Below, piece by piece: positions 30,241 to 41,385 of a DNA stretch of 64,000 nt. Location: the NCBI GenBank assembly GCA_024195585.1, contig SWBL01000090.1:1-64000 (forward strand), given 5' to 3'. Source of the stretch: Aureobasidium sp. EXF-3400 (taxonomy: Eukaryota > Ascomycota > Dothideomycetes > Dothideales > Saccotheciaceae). Within the stretch, counting starts at the first letter, position 1; every line of letters begins with the position of its first letter. The notes beneath the pieces are model-generated. The model searched no databases. It was not told the DNA's origin and saw nothing but the letters and a program-made list of their open reading frames with translations. The translations under genes and the position numbers were made by a program.

Positions 30241-32775
30241 ATGTCGACCGATGGCAACAGCGCGCCAGGTAGCAGTGTCTACGACTCCAGCACCATGTAT
30301 GTTGGAGATGGGACATGGCTCGCCTCCAAAAACACCTTCCTCTTGCCCAACCTCCAGGGACTTAATTTTGCGACAATGCAGTTGAACAGTGAGATTGCCT
30401 ACACTTGGCTAGCCTCGGTACACACCTGACTCTTTGTTACTTGCAGGCATGTCTAGTCGCTTCTCCGATCTACCTCAGTACCACCGCCTCATCATTGGCC
30501 ACGGCGTTGTTGCTGCCCTCATCTTCCTCCTCATCGTCCCCTCGGCTATCTTCATCGCTCGCTTCTACTACAGGAACCCCCGACTTGCTCTCAGACTCCA
30601 TATCTATCTCCAGATCCTGACGGTTGCCTTGATCACTGTTGTGTTGATCCTCGGCTGGTTTGCTGTGGGACCTGAGCGAAGCTTGTCCAATCCCCACCAT
30701 GGCATCGGTGTTGCTCTGTACACTCTTGTTCTTGTTCAATTCTTTGGAGGTGCTTTGGTTCATCGAATCGAGAAGGGCAAATCGCGATGGAAGATTCCTC
30801 TCAAGCTTATGGTAAGTGGTCCAACCACAATTGTTGAACACTATACTGATATGATCTGTAGCTCCACCAATGGCTTGGTAGAGCGATTGCCTTGCTCGGT
30901 CTTGCACAAATCCCTCTTGGTATGACCCTGTATGGATCTCCCAAATACTTGTTCATCCTCTACGCTTTGGCTGTATTCGCCCTCATCGTCTTGTACTTCA
31001 TCCTCTGTTACATTTATCAACCGGTTGCCGACTACGACGACTACTCGAGTTACATTTCAGGTCCAACAAGAACCGAAATCACTGATGATCGCCGAACTGG
31101 ACGCACTCGGCGCACTGTCAGTACTGGCAGCAACGCTAGTCACCATGGTCTGAGAAATACGGCTTTCTTCGGCGCAGGTCTGGCTGGTTTGGCAGCGCTT
31201 CGTCGACGTTCGCAAAGCAGAAAGGCTCAGAGAGCCGATAGAGCCAAAGAACCTTCGCACAGGTCGTATCCTTCCGATTCCTATGTCGAAGAGGAAAAAG
31301 TCATCGAAAGCCGTCGCAAGAACAACACTTGGAGAGACAGATTGCTAGGTGCTGGTGCTGGGCTTGGTGCATATCAGGGATTCAAGAGGGTCTTCTCGCG
31401 CAGATCTCCGCAAGACGAAGAGAGCTACGCTGGTTCCTCATATGCTCCCACAGTCGGTGGGGGCCAGGCTGTCCATCGAGCCGATGTGATAAGAGTCCAA
31501 GACGGTGAGGCACCGTTGTCGCCTGAGCCTCAGCGAGTCGTCAGATCAAATCGAGCCAGCACCGTACCGGTAAACGGCCCCCTTGAACAGCCTCTTCGTT
31601 CACGCGCAAGTCGCGATTCCTTCTCGTCATACGATAGCCGGAGCTCGTTCGAATATGAACAGCCATCCCCACCACTCAAGTCTCCTGAGCCTGGTATCGT
31701 AGCCGGGATTGGTTCGTTAGGGTTGCTCGGATATATCAGAGAGAGGCGTAAGCAGAATCGAATCAAGAAAGATAACGTCAGAGTCGTGGACATGCGCCAG
31801 CAAGAACGACAGAATGCTGAGCGTATCAACCGTGCAAACAGTCGACGCTACACGGATCGACCCGGGTACAGGAGATCGAGCATTGCTGACACTGAAGCTA
31901 CACATGATCTCGGATTCGCGGGAAGCAACCCCGAGCTCTCAAGACATCATTCACCTACTGGCAATATGCCTCCCTTGCCCGCTTCTGCAGCAACTTTGCC
32001 AGCCAGTAATCAATACAGCACGAGCCGATTGCCGAACAATGATGGACCTGCACCTTTATCACCGCCAATAATGGGACCCGCATATCCAACTCAACCTGGA
32101 TCTGTACCAATGCCTGAAGGAGCCGTTGTTCCGGATGCTTCTCGTCTTGCAAGATCGAACAACACATCCAGGACAAATCTCCCGGCAGCGGCAACAGCGG
32201 CAGGTCTTGCAGCAGATGTACAATCACCTACGAGACCCGAACACTATCATAGCCACACATCGCATATAAAAGCAACCAGCAGCCCAGCAAGCGTTGCCTC
32301 TCCACCAGTCAGTGTCAAGGTAAAGATGCACAATGATGGGCGCCATGTCACACTTCGCAGATTGAATGAAGATGAAGCTGCAGCTGAGCGAGAGGCGCGA
32401 AGACGGGAGAGACGCCAAAGAAGGAGGCGAGCCGAGAGTTTGAGCTCTGGTGTAGAGGATGAGAGTATCAGGTACAGACGTGCTCAAGGCGCTGTACCAT
32501 CTCCGAACAATGCAGCCAGACCACCAGCTTCATCACATCCTGATGAGTTGAATCTTCCGCCTATGCAGGGTCCTCCTGTGCCCGTTCACAGCACAGGCAT
32601 GAGTCCCGTCAACGTGGCCCCAAGTGGTATCAACAGCGGTATTGGCAGTCCTGCGACCTATGATACAGGTACTGGAACGGACCTCAGTGCCTTCGACACC
32701 AACAGGAAAAGACGAAGAGCAGAACGGGCTGCTCAACGAAGCGCCAACCAAGGCGCTCGTGTTGAATTTTCTTAA
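30241..32775 (+). CDS. Cytochrome b561-type membrane protein with long disordered tail
   Basis: Three exons (30241-30388, 30447-30811, 30862-32775) give 808 aa. Residues 60-240 form about five membrane helices with the four haem-ligand His of the b561 fold: His68 (GHGVVAAL), His101 (RLHIYLQ), His134 (HHGIG) and His173 (HQWLG), spaced 33, 33 and 39 residues. Such proteins move electrons across membranes and serve ferric reduction or ascorbate-type redox cycling. There is no DOMON domain or cleavable signal peptide; the N-terminus is a short polar stretch (MSTDGNSAPGSSVYDSS). The last 570 residues are disordered, rich in Arg/Ser/Pro with basic clusters (RREARRRERRQRRRRAES is typical), probably cytosolic and regulatory. 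Introns are 58 and 50 bp with normal GT-AG ends. The open frame upstream of 30241 begins with GTG, so 30241 is the start. Confidence 0.87.
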
Positions 32776-34369
32776 TTACAACGAGGTTTTGTGTGCAGCA
32801 ATAGATCAATTGATCTTCATGATGACTTTCACGATGCATTTGCAGCATGGCGTTTCATGTCACAGTGGTTTGAGGGGTTTGATAGAGGCTTAGCGATGTA
32901 TCAATGAACAATCCTGTACCTACACGTACGTGCAATCAAGCTCGACCTTTTGTCTGCAAGATGCAGTGTGTAATATGGAGGAGCTCTTCCGACAAGTAGA
33001 GTGATGGCTAACCCAGCAAGTTGAGCGTCTTCAAGGCCTGCTGGCGAGTCGCCATACACCACCACAGATCACATGATTGAAATGTCATGCGGGAGAGGTG
33101 TGCCTATCCTCCAATGGAACTGGTGCTTGAATTTGCATGAGATGTGGCTTCGTAAGGAAGTTGTAATTGGTGTTCGTCGCTGCAGAGTCTTCGCGTGGGC
33201 GGCTTCCGGCTGTGAACACCCATCGTTCGACATCTCGAGCCGTCAACAACATCACAACATGATTTCCACTTGTACAAGATAGGTGTCTTGTGTGTTTTCG
33301 ACCGCAAGTTCTTGAACTAGCAAGAGGCATGATTTGGACCACTGGCGCGAGAGATGCATACGAGCCTGCAGGATATGCACACAGCCACGGTTTTGAGCTG
33401 GCCAAAAAGTGTGTCGCCCGGCCACTCCGGGCGCGGTCAATGAGTGGTGATGTGATTCTTTGCGATCGAAAACCCATCGAATGACAGCTTCTGTGTAATC
33501 TGGAACCCTAGTTGGAAATTGGGGCACACAAAGACTGGCGAGTTAGGGTCATGCTATATTGAGGCTGCATACAGTTACGCGGCTAGCGGATCCAGTGTCG
33601 AGAGAAACGAGCGCTTGCGGCGTGCGGCATTTCACGTTGCGGCAGAAGACGGGGGGCTTATCGCTTGTCATTTGTGACTGCAGAAAGACGATATAGACAG
33701 CTGCTCGCCGCCTCCAGATGACATAGTACTCCTAGAAAGCCATCAACGGTTCCCAGCCCAAGGGGATGGGGATATCGAAGAAACGTCGGGCAGATCTGCG
33801 GCTAGCACACCGTTGCGAGTCCGCGGTTGAGACACGCGAGCGAAGCCACTGCCGGCCTGCGCCATCCCCACTTTAGCTTTGAGCATCTCGCCTGCTCAGA
33901 AGCCCTTTTTCCTTAATCGAACTTGTCCAGTCCGCCTCGTACACGTTGCAAATCTGATCAAAGCTGACCTTGCCACTGCTAACACCGATCAAGGCCGCGT
34001 CATATTTTCAGTCCTTCTTCTCTGTGTCTCTTCTGGATTCCTCGGTCTTGCCGGCACAGTGGCTGTGCTCGGCATACAAGTTTCCTCTTGGGGTTCGCGA
34101 AACGTGCTTGCATATACCCTACAGGCTACGGTCGTCGTGCTTCTTCTATTTTCGTTCTTTGTGGAGTCAAAAACTCAAAACTCATCTTCGAATGTGTTTT
34201 TCTAGCCTCCGATCTCTAATACATGTTCAACAACATCTGTCAACATTAGTCCTGGTACTTACTATGAAGAATTCAAAGAAATTTATCCCATTCGCAGACT
34301 TGGCCCCAACTCTGGTATAGAGTACTCTCGATACTTCTATAGACGGGATCTCACGAGGCACAAGACAGC
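32776..34369. other. Intergenic, about 1.6 kb
   Basis: 3' flank of the b561-type gene and promoter of the next gene, both on the plus strand. A frame at 33879-34205 has hydrophobic parts but no family resemblance and overlaps others. No feature is supportable. Confidence 0.5.
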
Positions 34370-37300
34370 ATGGCGACCGAATCACTACCGTCGGACCCTA
34401 TCTCGGGCTCGGGTATCCAACATCAAACAAGAAGTCTTAGGAGATCAACAACTCGTTTACCGGTAACGACTCGATCTCCCAGAGAGCACATTCTGATCGA
34501 ACCAACACGTCCTCATGCCACAAATCGGAGCCTTCGCCACGTTCCCAAAAGTGAGGCATCTTTAAGTCGTACAGTCACAAACTCTCGCCTACCGTCCAGA
34601 AACGTTCTGCCAAGCGTTGTACAGGCACAACCTCCATCGGCCACCCCATCCGTCCAGAATAGTTCCAGCGAAGCACAGTCTCTAGGCCGCCGATCCGTAC
34701 GTCCTCCAGCTTTGAGCACAAGGACACCATCTTTAGTATCGGGCTCGACTATATCAGTACCAGACAGCCCTCGTTCGGCATTACGTAGGAAGCCTTCTAC
34801 AATCGATCAATATGCTCTTCGCGTCAAGACTGACCCCGAGAGCATGCAAGAACATCGGAACTTGATCAAGACGGCGCACAGAGTGCAGCATGATGACGAT
34901 CCCTTCCCGGAAGCCATCTTCGGCATGACACTTCCTTCTACTTCCGGACAAACATCCCTAAAGACTGCTAGTCGGATACCAAACCTAGGAACCAACATGT
35001 CCAGCCCAAGGACAGACACGAAAATCCCACACCCTGTGGTCGACATGCAGGCTCCTTTCTCAGATGCTTCGAGCAGGAATACGGACTCGCCATTCAGTCA
35101 TCAATCAACACCAACTTCGGCCTCCTCACATTCTTCTCTGGCTGTATCTACTTTAGGATCTGCTCGTCACAGAGATAGCTTGGATTTGGCTCGTGCTGCT
35201 GCGAAGACACACGTGAAGAAGGACAAGTCTTACACTGCCAGTGCCAGCTCATCATCACGACAAGGCATTAAGAGGCCTAGTGTGTCTAGCTCTGGAGAAC
35301 GAATCAAAGATACACAAGAGCTGATCGGACAACGACCATCATTCTCAAATCCTTTCTCCGCCAAGATCACACCTGTTCAAGACCAGAGAAGCTCCGCTTT
35401 GGCAAAGCCCACAAGCCGTAGCAAATCTAATGGAGCACTTGTTGATGGTATTCCGCCAGAGTTCGCGCATCTCAACGTCGATCTACCGCTTGAGCAGTCG
35501 ATCGGTAGACTGATGCCTCCTAGACGACCAAGTAGAGACGGCATTGATAGTCTTGGTCTCCCCTTGGACGTACCTGTAGTGCAGAGCAACCTTTCACACG
35601 TCGCGAGAGTATCATCTCGAGGGTCAAGCGAGACAGGAAGAGAATCACCACCACTGAGCCCAAAACGAACATTCGGGTTCACCCATCGAACTTCTTCTCG
35701 TCAGAGCAACAAATCCCAAATACATACAACGACACCTAGGACGCCTGTTGAACGCTCTGACATGGATACCCCACTAAGTCGCAAAGACTCGCCAATGGTC
35801 GGGCCGAGTCCAAATACTCTAAGGTCTCCCAGGATGGGCATACTGTCCAACTTTCACACAAAATCACCCACTCCGCCAATTGCGTCTGAGAAGCCCAAGA
35901 AAGGACCCGCAGCGGGTACTGGGCATGAGGGTTATGGCAAGTTCGGCTTCAGAGGAAGAGGGAGCAGTATATTTGGCCGGACAACCCGTTCTTCCAGCAA
36001 AGACAGCTCGACCAGTCACACAGGGTTCTCATTCCTGAGTAGAAAGAAGAGTATAACCGACGAGGGCGAGGACAACTTGGATCAATTTCTGCAAGAGAGA
36101 CGAGAGCCCATAGTCCTTCGAGGAAATGGAAAACGAGGATCAAATCCGGATGAACGAGAAATGGCCGACAGTACTAAGTCTGATCACGCTGATGAAGTCA
36201 AGCATCACACAGATTCATCAGTCTCGAAAAGAGTTACACCAACAGCTAGCGCTACAAAGCCTTCACTTTCTGAGCTCGGTGGTGAGGGCAAAGAAGGTCA
36301 TTGGCTGACTTCTCCCACACCAAGCAAAAGCCCGACATTTATGCAACGATTCAAGTCCAGAATCACAAGTCAACCCCCGAGCAATGACTTTGAACATTGG
36401 CAAACACATAGTCCACTACACTTCGGCTCCATTGATCAGACTACCGACCTCGACCTTACAGATATAGAGAAGCTTCTTGGTGGCGACAATCGTTCTTCTC
36501 AAAGTTCAAAGGGTTCTGAAGGCGATCCGAAAACTGCGAATCCGCTTGTATCTTATGGCCGAAGACATGAAGGTCTTTTGCCGAGTCCGATGGAAAAATC
36601 ATCCACGAAGAGAGAATCATTAGGATCTCCTGTTCTGCTTCAAGCAAAGACGATGACTCAAGTCAAAGCTCCTCAGCTTGTAGAGATATCAAACACAGCA
36701 AGCCCATCATCTCAAGATGTCTCAAAGGTCAGACTTCGATCTGTTGGCAGGATTCCAAAAGTTGTGCGAGTCGGTCAGGATTCACAAGCCCAACTTTCTC
36801 GTCGAAATGCTGCTGTTCTTGAAGACTCTTCGTGTCATGATTCGGACAAGGGCGAAGTTGCTAATCCAATCCCCGACGAATCACGAGAGTTCATTGCGTT
36901 TCCTCCAAGAAAGGATTCAGAGCTGTCTTGCACTAGCAGCTCTGGGTTTGGAAGCCCCTGCATCACAAGATCATCATTCATTGGGGAAGACGAAGTCTGG
37001 AACGAATATGATAATTTGCTGGATGAGGTTTTGCCCCCTAAGGTAAGGGCATCAACCACGTCCTCTTTTGGTGCACCGTTCCAGTATGGTGACATGGTCG
37101 ACCAAAAAGCTACAAGTCGCAAGGAAGAGCCTCTGAGAAGCATTTCAGATCCTGAGGCTAGTAGAAGAGTGTCAATTCTGGACACAAGTCGTCCAAGCAC
37201 CACTTTTTCGATATCTGACTACCTTGTCGATCAAGAAGATGCTAAATTCGAGGCTCCCACATCCCCTCTCAAGTCAGAAAGTCCTCGGATCGCACCTGCT

Positions 37301-38323
37301 CTTCCTGATCGACGAAGCCTGCGGAAACCAATCCCTGGCAAGGAGGAAAGAACAGTGGACAACTCTGTCTCTGCGGAGTTGAGATTTGCAGCACTAATGA
37401 CGAGTAAATGGCTCTCTTTCGGGAGACTTCTATTCAGCCCCGCTCATGAAGAAGCGATGGCCGGCGACCACACTCGAATTCTCATTGTCGACGGTCTTGG
37501 GAAAGAGTGGTCCTACAACTGCGCTTTGACATACCCAAAGTGCCAATTCTACAATCTTGGCCCCGAACCAAATTCATCATCTTGGGAAACGCTATCTAAC
37601 CACCATCATGTCAAACATCCATCCATCTCATCACCATTCCCATTCCCTAATAATTACTTTTCGGCTGTGGTCTTCCGCTTCCCCATTGCTGCCGCAGACG
37701 ACGCCTACCAGGCATGTTTCAACGAGATCAAACGAACATTGCGCCCATCTGGATACCTCGAGATGTCTGTTTTGGACCTGGATCTTGTCAACATGGGCCA
37801 CATCGCTCGAAAGACTATCCGCGATCTAAAGATACGCATCCATGAACAAGACAGTCAGATTAGTCTCTGGAACCATGGGGACGCCTTCCTTACGCTTCTA
37901 GGTAAGCGCGAGTTTGAGAATTTGCGCAAATGTGTCGTTGGCATCCCCGTAGCTGGACGCATAAGAAGGAGCCACGACAGCGGTAGCTCAAGCTCCGGCA
38001 GCCAACAAAAAAGAACTTCAGAACAACCAGAGCCTGAATACCTTCGTTTCACAGAATGGATGCAAAACAGCGGCAACAAAAACAACGAAGAAGACGAACG
38101 ACATGAAAGACGCAACGATGAAGATATCACGAAGACAGTGGCGAAGATAGGACGCTGGTGGTACTCTTCCTGCTACCCGGACCCTGGTCGGTCAATCACA
38201 ACAGAGCTTTGGGATACGCCGGGCTTGCTGCGAGAGTGCGAGCGTCAGAGAACCAGCTTTAGACTGCTCTTTTGCTACGCGCAGAAGCCAGTCTGTGTCA
38301 AGAGGCGTACAGCAAGTGTTTGA
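34370..38323 (+). CDS. Large disordered protein with C-terminal methyltransferase-like domain
   Basis: Single exon, 1,317 aa. The first 1,000 residues are low-complexity, rich in Ser, Pro, Thr and Arg, with many SP/TP sites (for example NTLRSPRMGILSNF), typical of a phosphorylated signalling or cortical protein. From about 1,000 the sequence becomes ordered: RFAALMTSKWLSFGRLLFSP, then a Rossmann-like ILIVDGLGKEWSYNCALTYP, FPNNYFSAVVFRFP and IKRTLRPSGYLEMSVLDLDL, which match the later motifs of type 11 SAM-dependent methyltransferases. The SAM-binding motif I is degenerate (VDGLGKEW in place of the usual DxGxGxG), so catalysis is doubtful. The final block (about 1270-1310) contains RWWYSSCYPDPGRS. 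Single-exon structure over 4 kb is notable. Start: ATG after CAGC. The biological role is unknown. Confidence 0.83.
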   Translation: MATESLPSDPISGSGIQHQTRSLRRSTTRLPVTTRSPREHILIEPTRPHATNRSLRHVPKSEASLSRTVTNSRLPSRNVLPSVVQAQPPSATPSVQNSSSEAQSLGRRSVRPPALSTRTPSLVSGSTISVPDSPRSALRRKPSTIDQYALRVKTDPESMQEHRNLIKTAHRVQHDDDPFPEAIFGMTLPSTSGQTSLKTASRIPNLGTNMSSPRTDTKIPHPVVDMQAPFSDASSRNTDSPFSHQSTPTSASSHSSLAVSTLGSARHRDSLDLARAAAKTHVKKDKSYTASASSSSRQGIKRPSVSSSGERIKDTQELIGQRPSFSNPFSAKITPVQDQRSSALAKPTSRSKSNGALVDGIPPEFAHLNVDLPLEQSIGRLMPPRRPSRDGIDSLGLPLDVPVVQSNLSHVARVSSRGSSETGRESPPLSPKRTFGFTHRTSSRQSNKSQIHTTTPRTPVERSDMDTPLSRKDSPMVGPSPNTLRSPRMGILSNFHTKSPTPPIASEKPKKGPAAGTGHEGYGKFGFRGRGSSIFGRTTRSSSKDSSTSHTGFSFLSRKKSITDEGEDNLDQFLQERREPIVLRGNGKRGSNPDEREMADSTKSDHADEVKHHTDSSVSKRVTPTASATKPSLSELGGEGKEGHWLTSPTPSKSPTFMQRFKSRITSQPPSNDFEHWQTHSPLHFGSIDQTTDLDLTDIEKLLGGDNRSSQSSKGSEGDPKTANPLVSYGRRHEGLLPSPMEKSSTKRESLGSPVLLQAKTMTQVKAPQLVEISNTASPSSQDVSKVRLRSVGRIPKVVRVGQDSQAQLSRRNAAVLEDSSCHDSDKGEVANPIPDESREFIAFPPRKDSELSCTSSSGFGSPCITRSSFIGEDEVWNEYDNLLDEVLPPKVRASTTSSFGAPFQYGDMVDQKATSRKEEPLRSISDPEASRRVSILDTSRPSTTFSISDYLVDQEDAKFEAPTSPLKSESPRIAPALPDRRSLRKPIPGKEERTVDNSVSAELRFAALMTSKWLSFGRLLFSPAHEEAMAGDHTRILIVDGLGKEWSYNCALTYPKCQFYNLGPEPNSSSWETLSNHHHVKHPSISSPFPFPNNYFSAVVFRFPIAAADDAYQACFNEIKRTLRPSGYLEMSVLDLDLVNMGHIARKTIRDLKIRIHEQDSQISLWNHGDAFLTLLGKREFENLRKCVVGIPVAGRIRRSHDSGSSSSGSQQKRTSEQPEPEYLRFTEWMQNSGNKNNEEDERHERRNDEDITKTVAKIGRWWYSSCYPDPGRSITTELWDTPGLLRECERQRTSFRLLFCYAQKPVCVKRRTASV

Positions 38324-38569
38324 GGCAACCAACTCGAACCAAGAACGACGTGAATGAAATGAACAACGAAGACATGGGATAGGAAAATTTTTGCACAGGA
38401 CATACATACGACACATATCTAGCGGTTGATGGGACTTTCTCTGTGGAACCCACATTTTTCATAAAAGTATCATGCATTTCTATAGCTATATCGTGACTGT
38501 CTTTAGCACACGGGGGGGAAGGATGCATTTTCAAGATTAGCATGTTCTACAAATGACATACATAACCCA

Positions 38570-39472
38570 TTATCTCGCTCGATGCTCCAGACTGTATGCC
38601 CACTGTCTGAGCATGCCATCCATAGCCTTGACACATTTCTCCCAAATCTCAATGTTACGACCTTTAGCTTTCCAATGCTCCAGTTTTGACAGTTCGGCCA
38701 CGTCGCTTTCAATGTGAGATGTCGTACCATTAATAGGCGTAACACCGAGTCCCTGAACAAGAGAGTAGAGCGCCACTTCTGCACTGACACCTATTTGCTC
38801 AACAACCATCTTAACAAGCTGGCCATCAAGTATTTCAGGATTACCCGTCAGCGTCCAAAAACTCTGATACTCAATGCCATTGTCTGAGCAAAACTCTCTG
38901 AGCGCGATGTCCCACTCGGTCGCAGCATAAAATCTGTTTTGAACCACTTTTGGCTTTACAGTGCTGTTGCTCCAGATGTGCTGAAGGATTGGCAATGAAG
39001 TGTTTGAGATGCCCAAAGAGTGTACTTTTGTTGGTACGAATGCGGACATTGCGTTCCATGCTTCCATCGTTTGCTTGATCGTTGGAAGTGGGCTGTGCAA
39101 TACCAAACAATCTATGTAGCTCTCCTCTGCACTCTCATTATGTCGTAGGTTATGCAGTGAAGAGGCGACCGAAACCTTGACTTGTTCTGTGATGCTGGTT
39201 GATGAGTCGTAGGGCAAGTTGTTGGGATCTTGGCCGTTGAATGATGTGTACTTGGTTTGCAGATATAGATCTTGACGAGTGAGTTTGCTTGTTGATAGGA
39301 ATGAGCGAACGCCATTGCCGACGAGATGTTCCTGATAGTGTTTTGGTTGAGCAGCCGTGTCGATGGCAAGGAAGCCTGCTTGAAGAGCTTGTTGCACCAG
39401 ACTGGCTGTGCGTTCTTTCTTCCAGGCTGTACCGTAGAGCATTTTGAGTGTCATGTTCTTAGGCTTCGACAT
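38570..39472 (-). CDS. Aldo/keto reductase
   Basis: Single exon, 300 aa, a TIM-barrel NADPH-dependent oxidoreductase that reduces aldehydes or ketones in the cytosol. The catalytic tetrad can be placed: Asp38 (AIDTAAQPKHY), Tyr46 in the same motif, Lys74 (YLQTKYT) and His126 (LVLHSPLP). The Asp-Tyr distance is eight rather than the usual five residues, as in the DTAxQPKHY subgroup of fungal enzymes. Later landmarks are GISNTSLPIL, QNRFYAATEWDIALREFCSD and VTPINGTTSHI. The natural substrate cannot be told. It is slightly short for the family (310-330 aa) but complete. The 3' ends of this gene and the large disordered gene face each other, 246 bp apart. Confidence 0.92.
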   Translation of the reverse strand: MSKPKNMTLKMLYGTAWKKERTASLVQQALQAGFLAIDTAAQPKHYQEHLVGNGVRSFLSTSKLTRQDLYLQTKYTSFNGQDPNNLPYDSSTSITEQVKVSVASSLHNLRHNESAEESYIDCLVLHSPLPTIKQTMEAWNAMSAFVPTKVHSLGISNTSLPILQHIWSNSTVKPKVVQNRFYAATEWDIALREFCSDNGIEYQSFWTLTGNPEILDGQLVKMVVEQIGVSAEVALYSLVQGLGVTPINGTTSHIESDVAELSKLEHWKAKGRNIEIWEKCVKAMDGMLRQWAYSLEHRAR

Positions 39473-40255
39473 GATTTTTCGGCTCTAATGATGTTGTCTG
39501 GATGTTTGATAGGAGCTGAGCGATCATTTGGGTGTTGACGTTGACCTCTGGCAGATACTGTCGAGGGTATCACCCTGGTCTATTGGTCGAGCTTGCCCTT
39601 TCAATGCACGACAGACGTCGATCTCTAGATGCAGCATATATATCAAACAGTGGTTCGGTTATTATGTATCTACATAAGCTTCTTGGCTCGAGGCTTGTGT
39701 CTCTTGATTCTAAGTCAATATCCCTCAACGTAAATAATTGTGGCAGGCTTTTTGCTCATGGTTCTGTGACGAACATCTCTCGGAGTTCCAAAAATGTTAA
39801 ACGATTGACTCCAACGTGAACAGACCTCATTGGAGAAAGTCGGCGGACGGGTTGATACGAACACAATAAGACAAGGGTGGTGAGCAGGACGTGAGATGGA
39901 CATGCAATGAAACTCAGCCAAGCGCCTCAGCAAGCCTGTTGATTGGACGGCATGCACGACCAACTAAGCGCAAGACGTGCCACGCTCGCATCGACGGGCG
40001 GCTACACAGCTTACCTCGTTCGCTGCTTACGGTGATATGAATGTGAGGATGAACGTAGATCATGTGCGCAGGACCTTGTACAAATCATGTGTGCTCCCGC
40101 GTTCTGGGAGGTCAGCATCTCTTCCTGACTCCCATCCTTTCCTTCGGCGCTTGACCACAACACAGTGCGAAGTCTGATACTCGACGGACGGTTGTCAAGT
40201 CTTCCGAACCATTAAGCACTGCTCCTTCATCCTACCAAACCACATTTCTACCATA
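39473..40255. other. Divergent promoter region (aldo/keto reductase / membrane protein)
   Basis: 783 bases, no coding frame of interest. A TATA-like GCATATATATC lies near 39643 on the plus strand, too far from either ATG to be assigned safely. Confidence 0.5.
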
Positions 40256-41221
40256 ATGTTGCTTATCGCGCGAAAATGGAGGTCTCGAAAGACCGTGCTC
40301 TATCTTTTCGCCGCAGAGTTCCCCTTTACTGTGGCCGCTCTTGCTCTCTTCGCCATTGCGCAACCAAACACCTACCGAACTCGGCTCTGGGCAGATGGAT
40401 ACAGCAATGGCTTCAACAGTTCGCCGACTGAGATTCTTTACTCGTACGCAAACCATAGACCGATCAGTCCTCCTCTCGTTTGGAGTCAATTGTATGTTCA
40501 AGTCGATTCTGTTTTTCACGTTACCATGCTCTAACTGCGGACCAGTATCACCGACTACAACGTCGTAATCTCAGTGCTTTCGATGTTCATAATGCTCGTC
40601 AAGCCTGTCCTGTTCTTCATGCGTGCTCTTATCCCGATACTCTCTGCCCTGGTGCACATCTTGTTGGTCGTCCTGTACGCGTATAGTGCTTACGGCCAAG
40701 CTGCACCCGATATGACCGACAAGAACCATCCGCAAAGCGGCGCGCCATGGTACATCACCAAAAGCTGTAATGTCGCATCGGACAGCAAGAACATTGGATA
40801 CTGCAAGCAAGCGAAAGCTAGCTTTGCTGTGACGCTGTGCCTCTTGTGAGTATTCCTCGTATATGTCAAATACCTGCAAAGACTGATCGTAGCCGACAGA
40901 ATACTGTTTGCCATGACGCTAGCTGTCTCACTCCACTCCTGTGTGCCTACCAAAGCAGAGAAGCTTGCTCGAGCAGCCGACGTCGAAGAGACTGAGATAC
41001 CGGAATACTCACCAGAAACGGCCCGACTGGATGAGCAAGAATGGGAGAAGATGCGGTCGCAGGCAGAGTGGAATTACTCACGGGCGCCAGGCACATCGAA
41101 TGCGCTGAACCCTGTGACACCGAGAACGGTGGCATTCCAGACACTTGAAGGAAGCAGCTCGACAACGTTCTCAAATACATTACCATTCAGGGAGCAGTAC
41201 GGAGGACCTGATGGACGATAG
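40256..41221 (+). CDS. Four-helix integral membrane protein
   Basis: Three exons (40256-40491, 40546-40845, 40900-41221) give 285 aa. Hydrophobic helices are visible at about 14-36 (VLYLFAAEFPFTVAALALFA), 84-107, 110-130 (LIPILSALVHILLVVLYAY) and 172-195 (FAVTLCLLILFAMTLAVSL). Between helices 3 and 4 a polar loop carries two Cys (SCNVASDSKNIGYC) that may pair. The C-terminal 90 residues are soluble, acidic then Ser/Thr-rich. The layout is like MARVEL-type or other four-pass proteins of filamentous fungi, often at plasma membrane or vesicles, but no family motif is clear enough to name it. Both introns (54 bp each) have GT-AG ends; the second uses the AG at 40898-40899, not the nearer AG at 40891-40892, which would break the last helix. 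Confidence 0.82.
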
Positions 41222-41385
41222 TGTCCCTGATACCTAGCAATTTGTAAATAGAGCTTAAGCCAAAGCAATTTATTCTTGAGCAAGTTTCCACACTGGCCAA
41301 CATATCAAGTTGCCGTGTATCCGCAATGGGTTAATCTTGGTAGTCGGTAGCATAGAAACAGGGGTAGAGTTGTGTTGATGATGCT

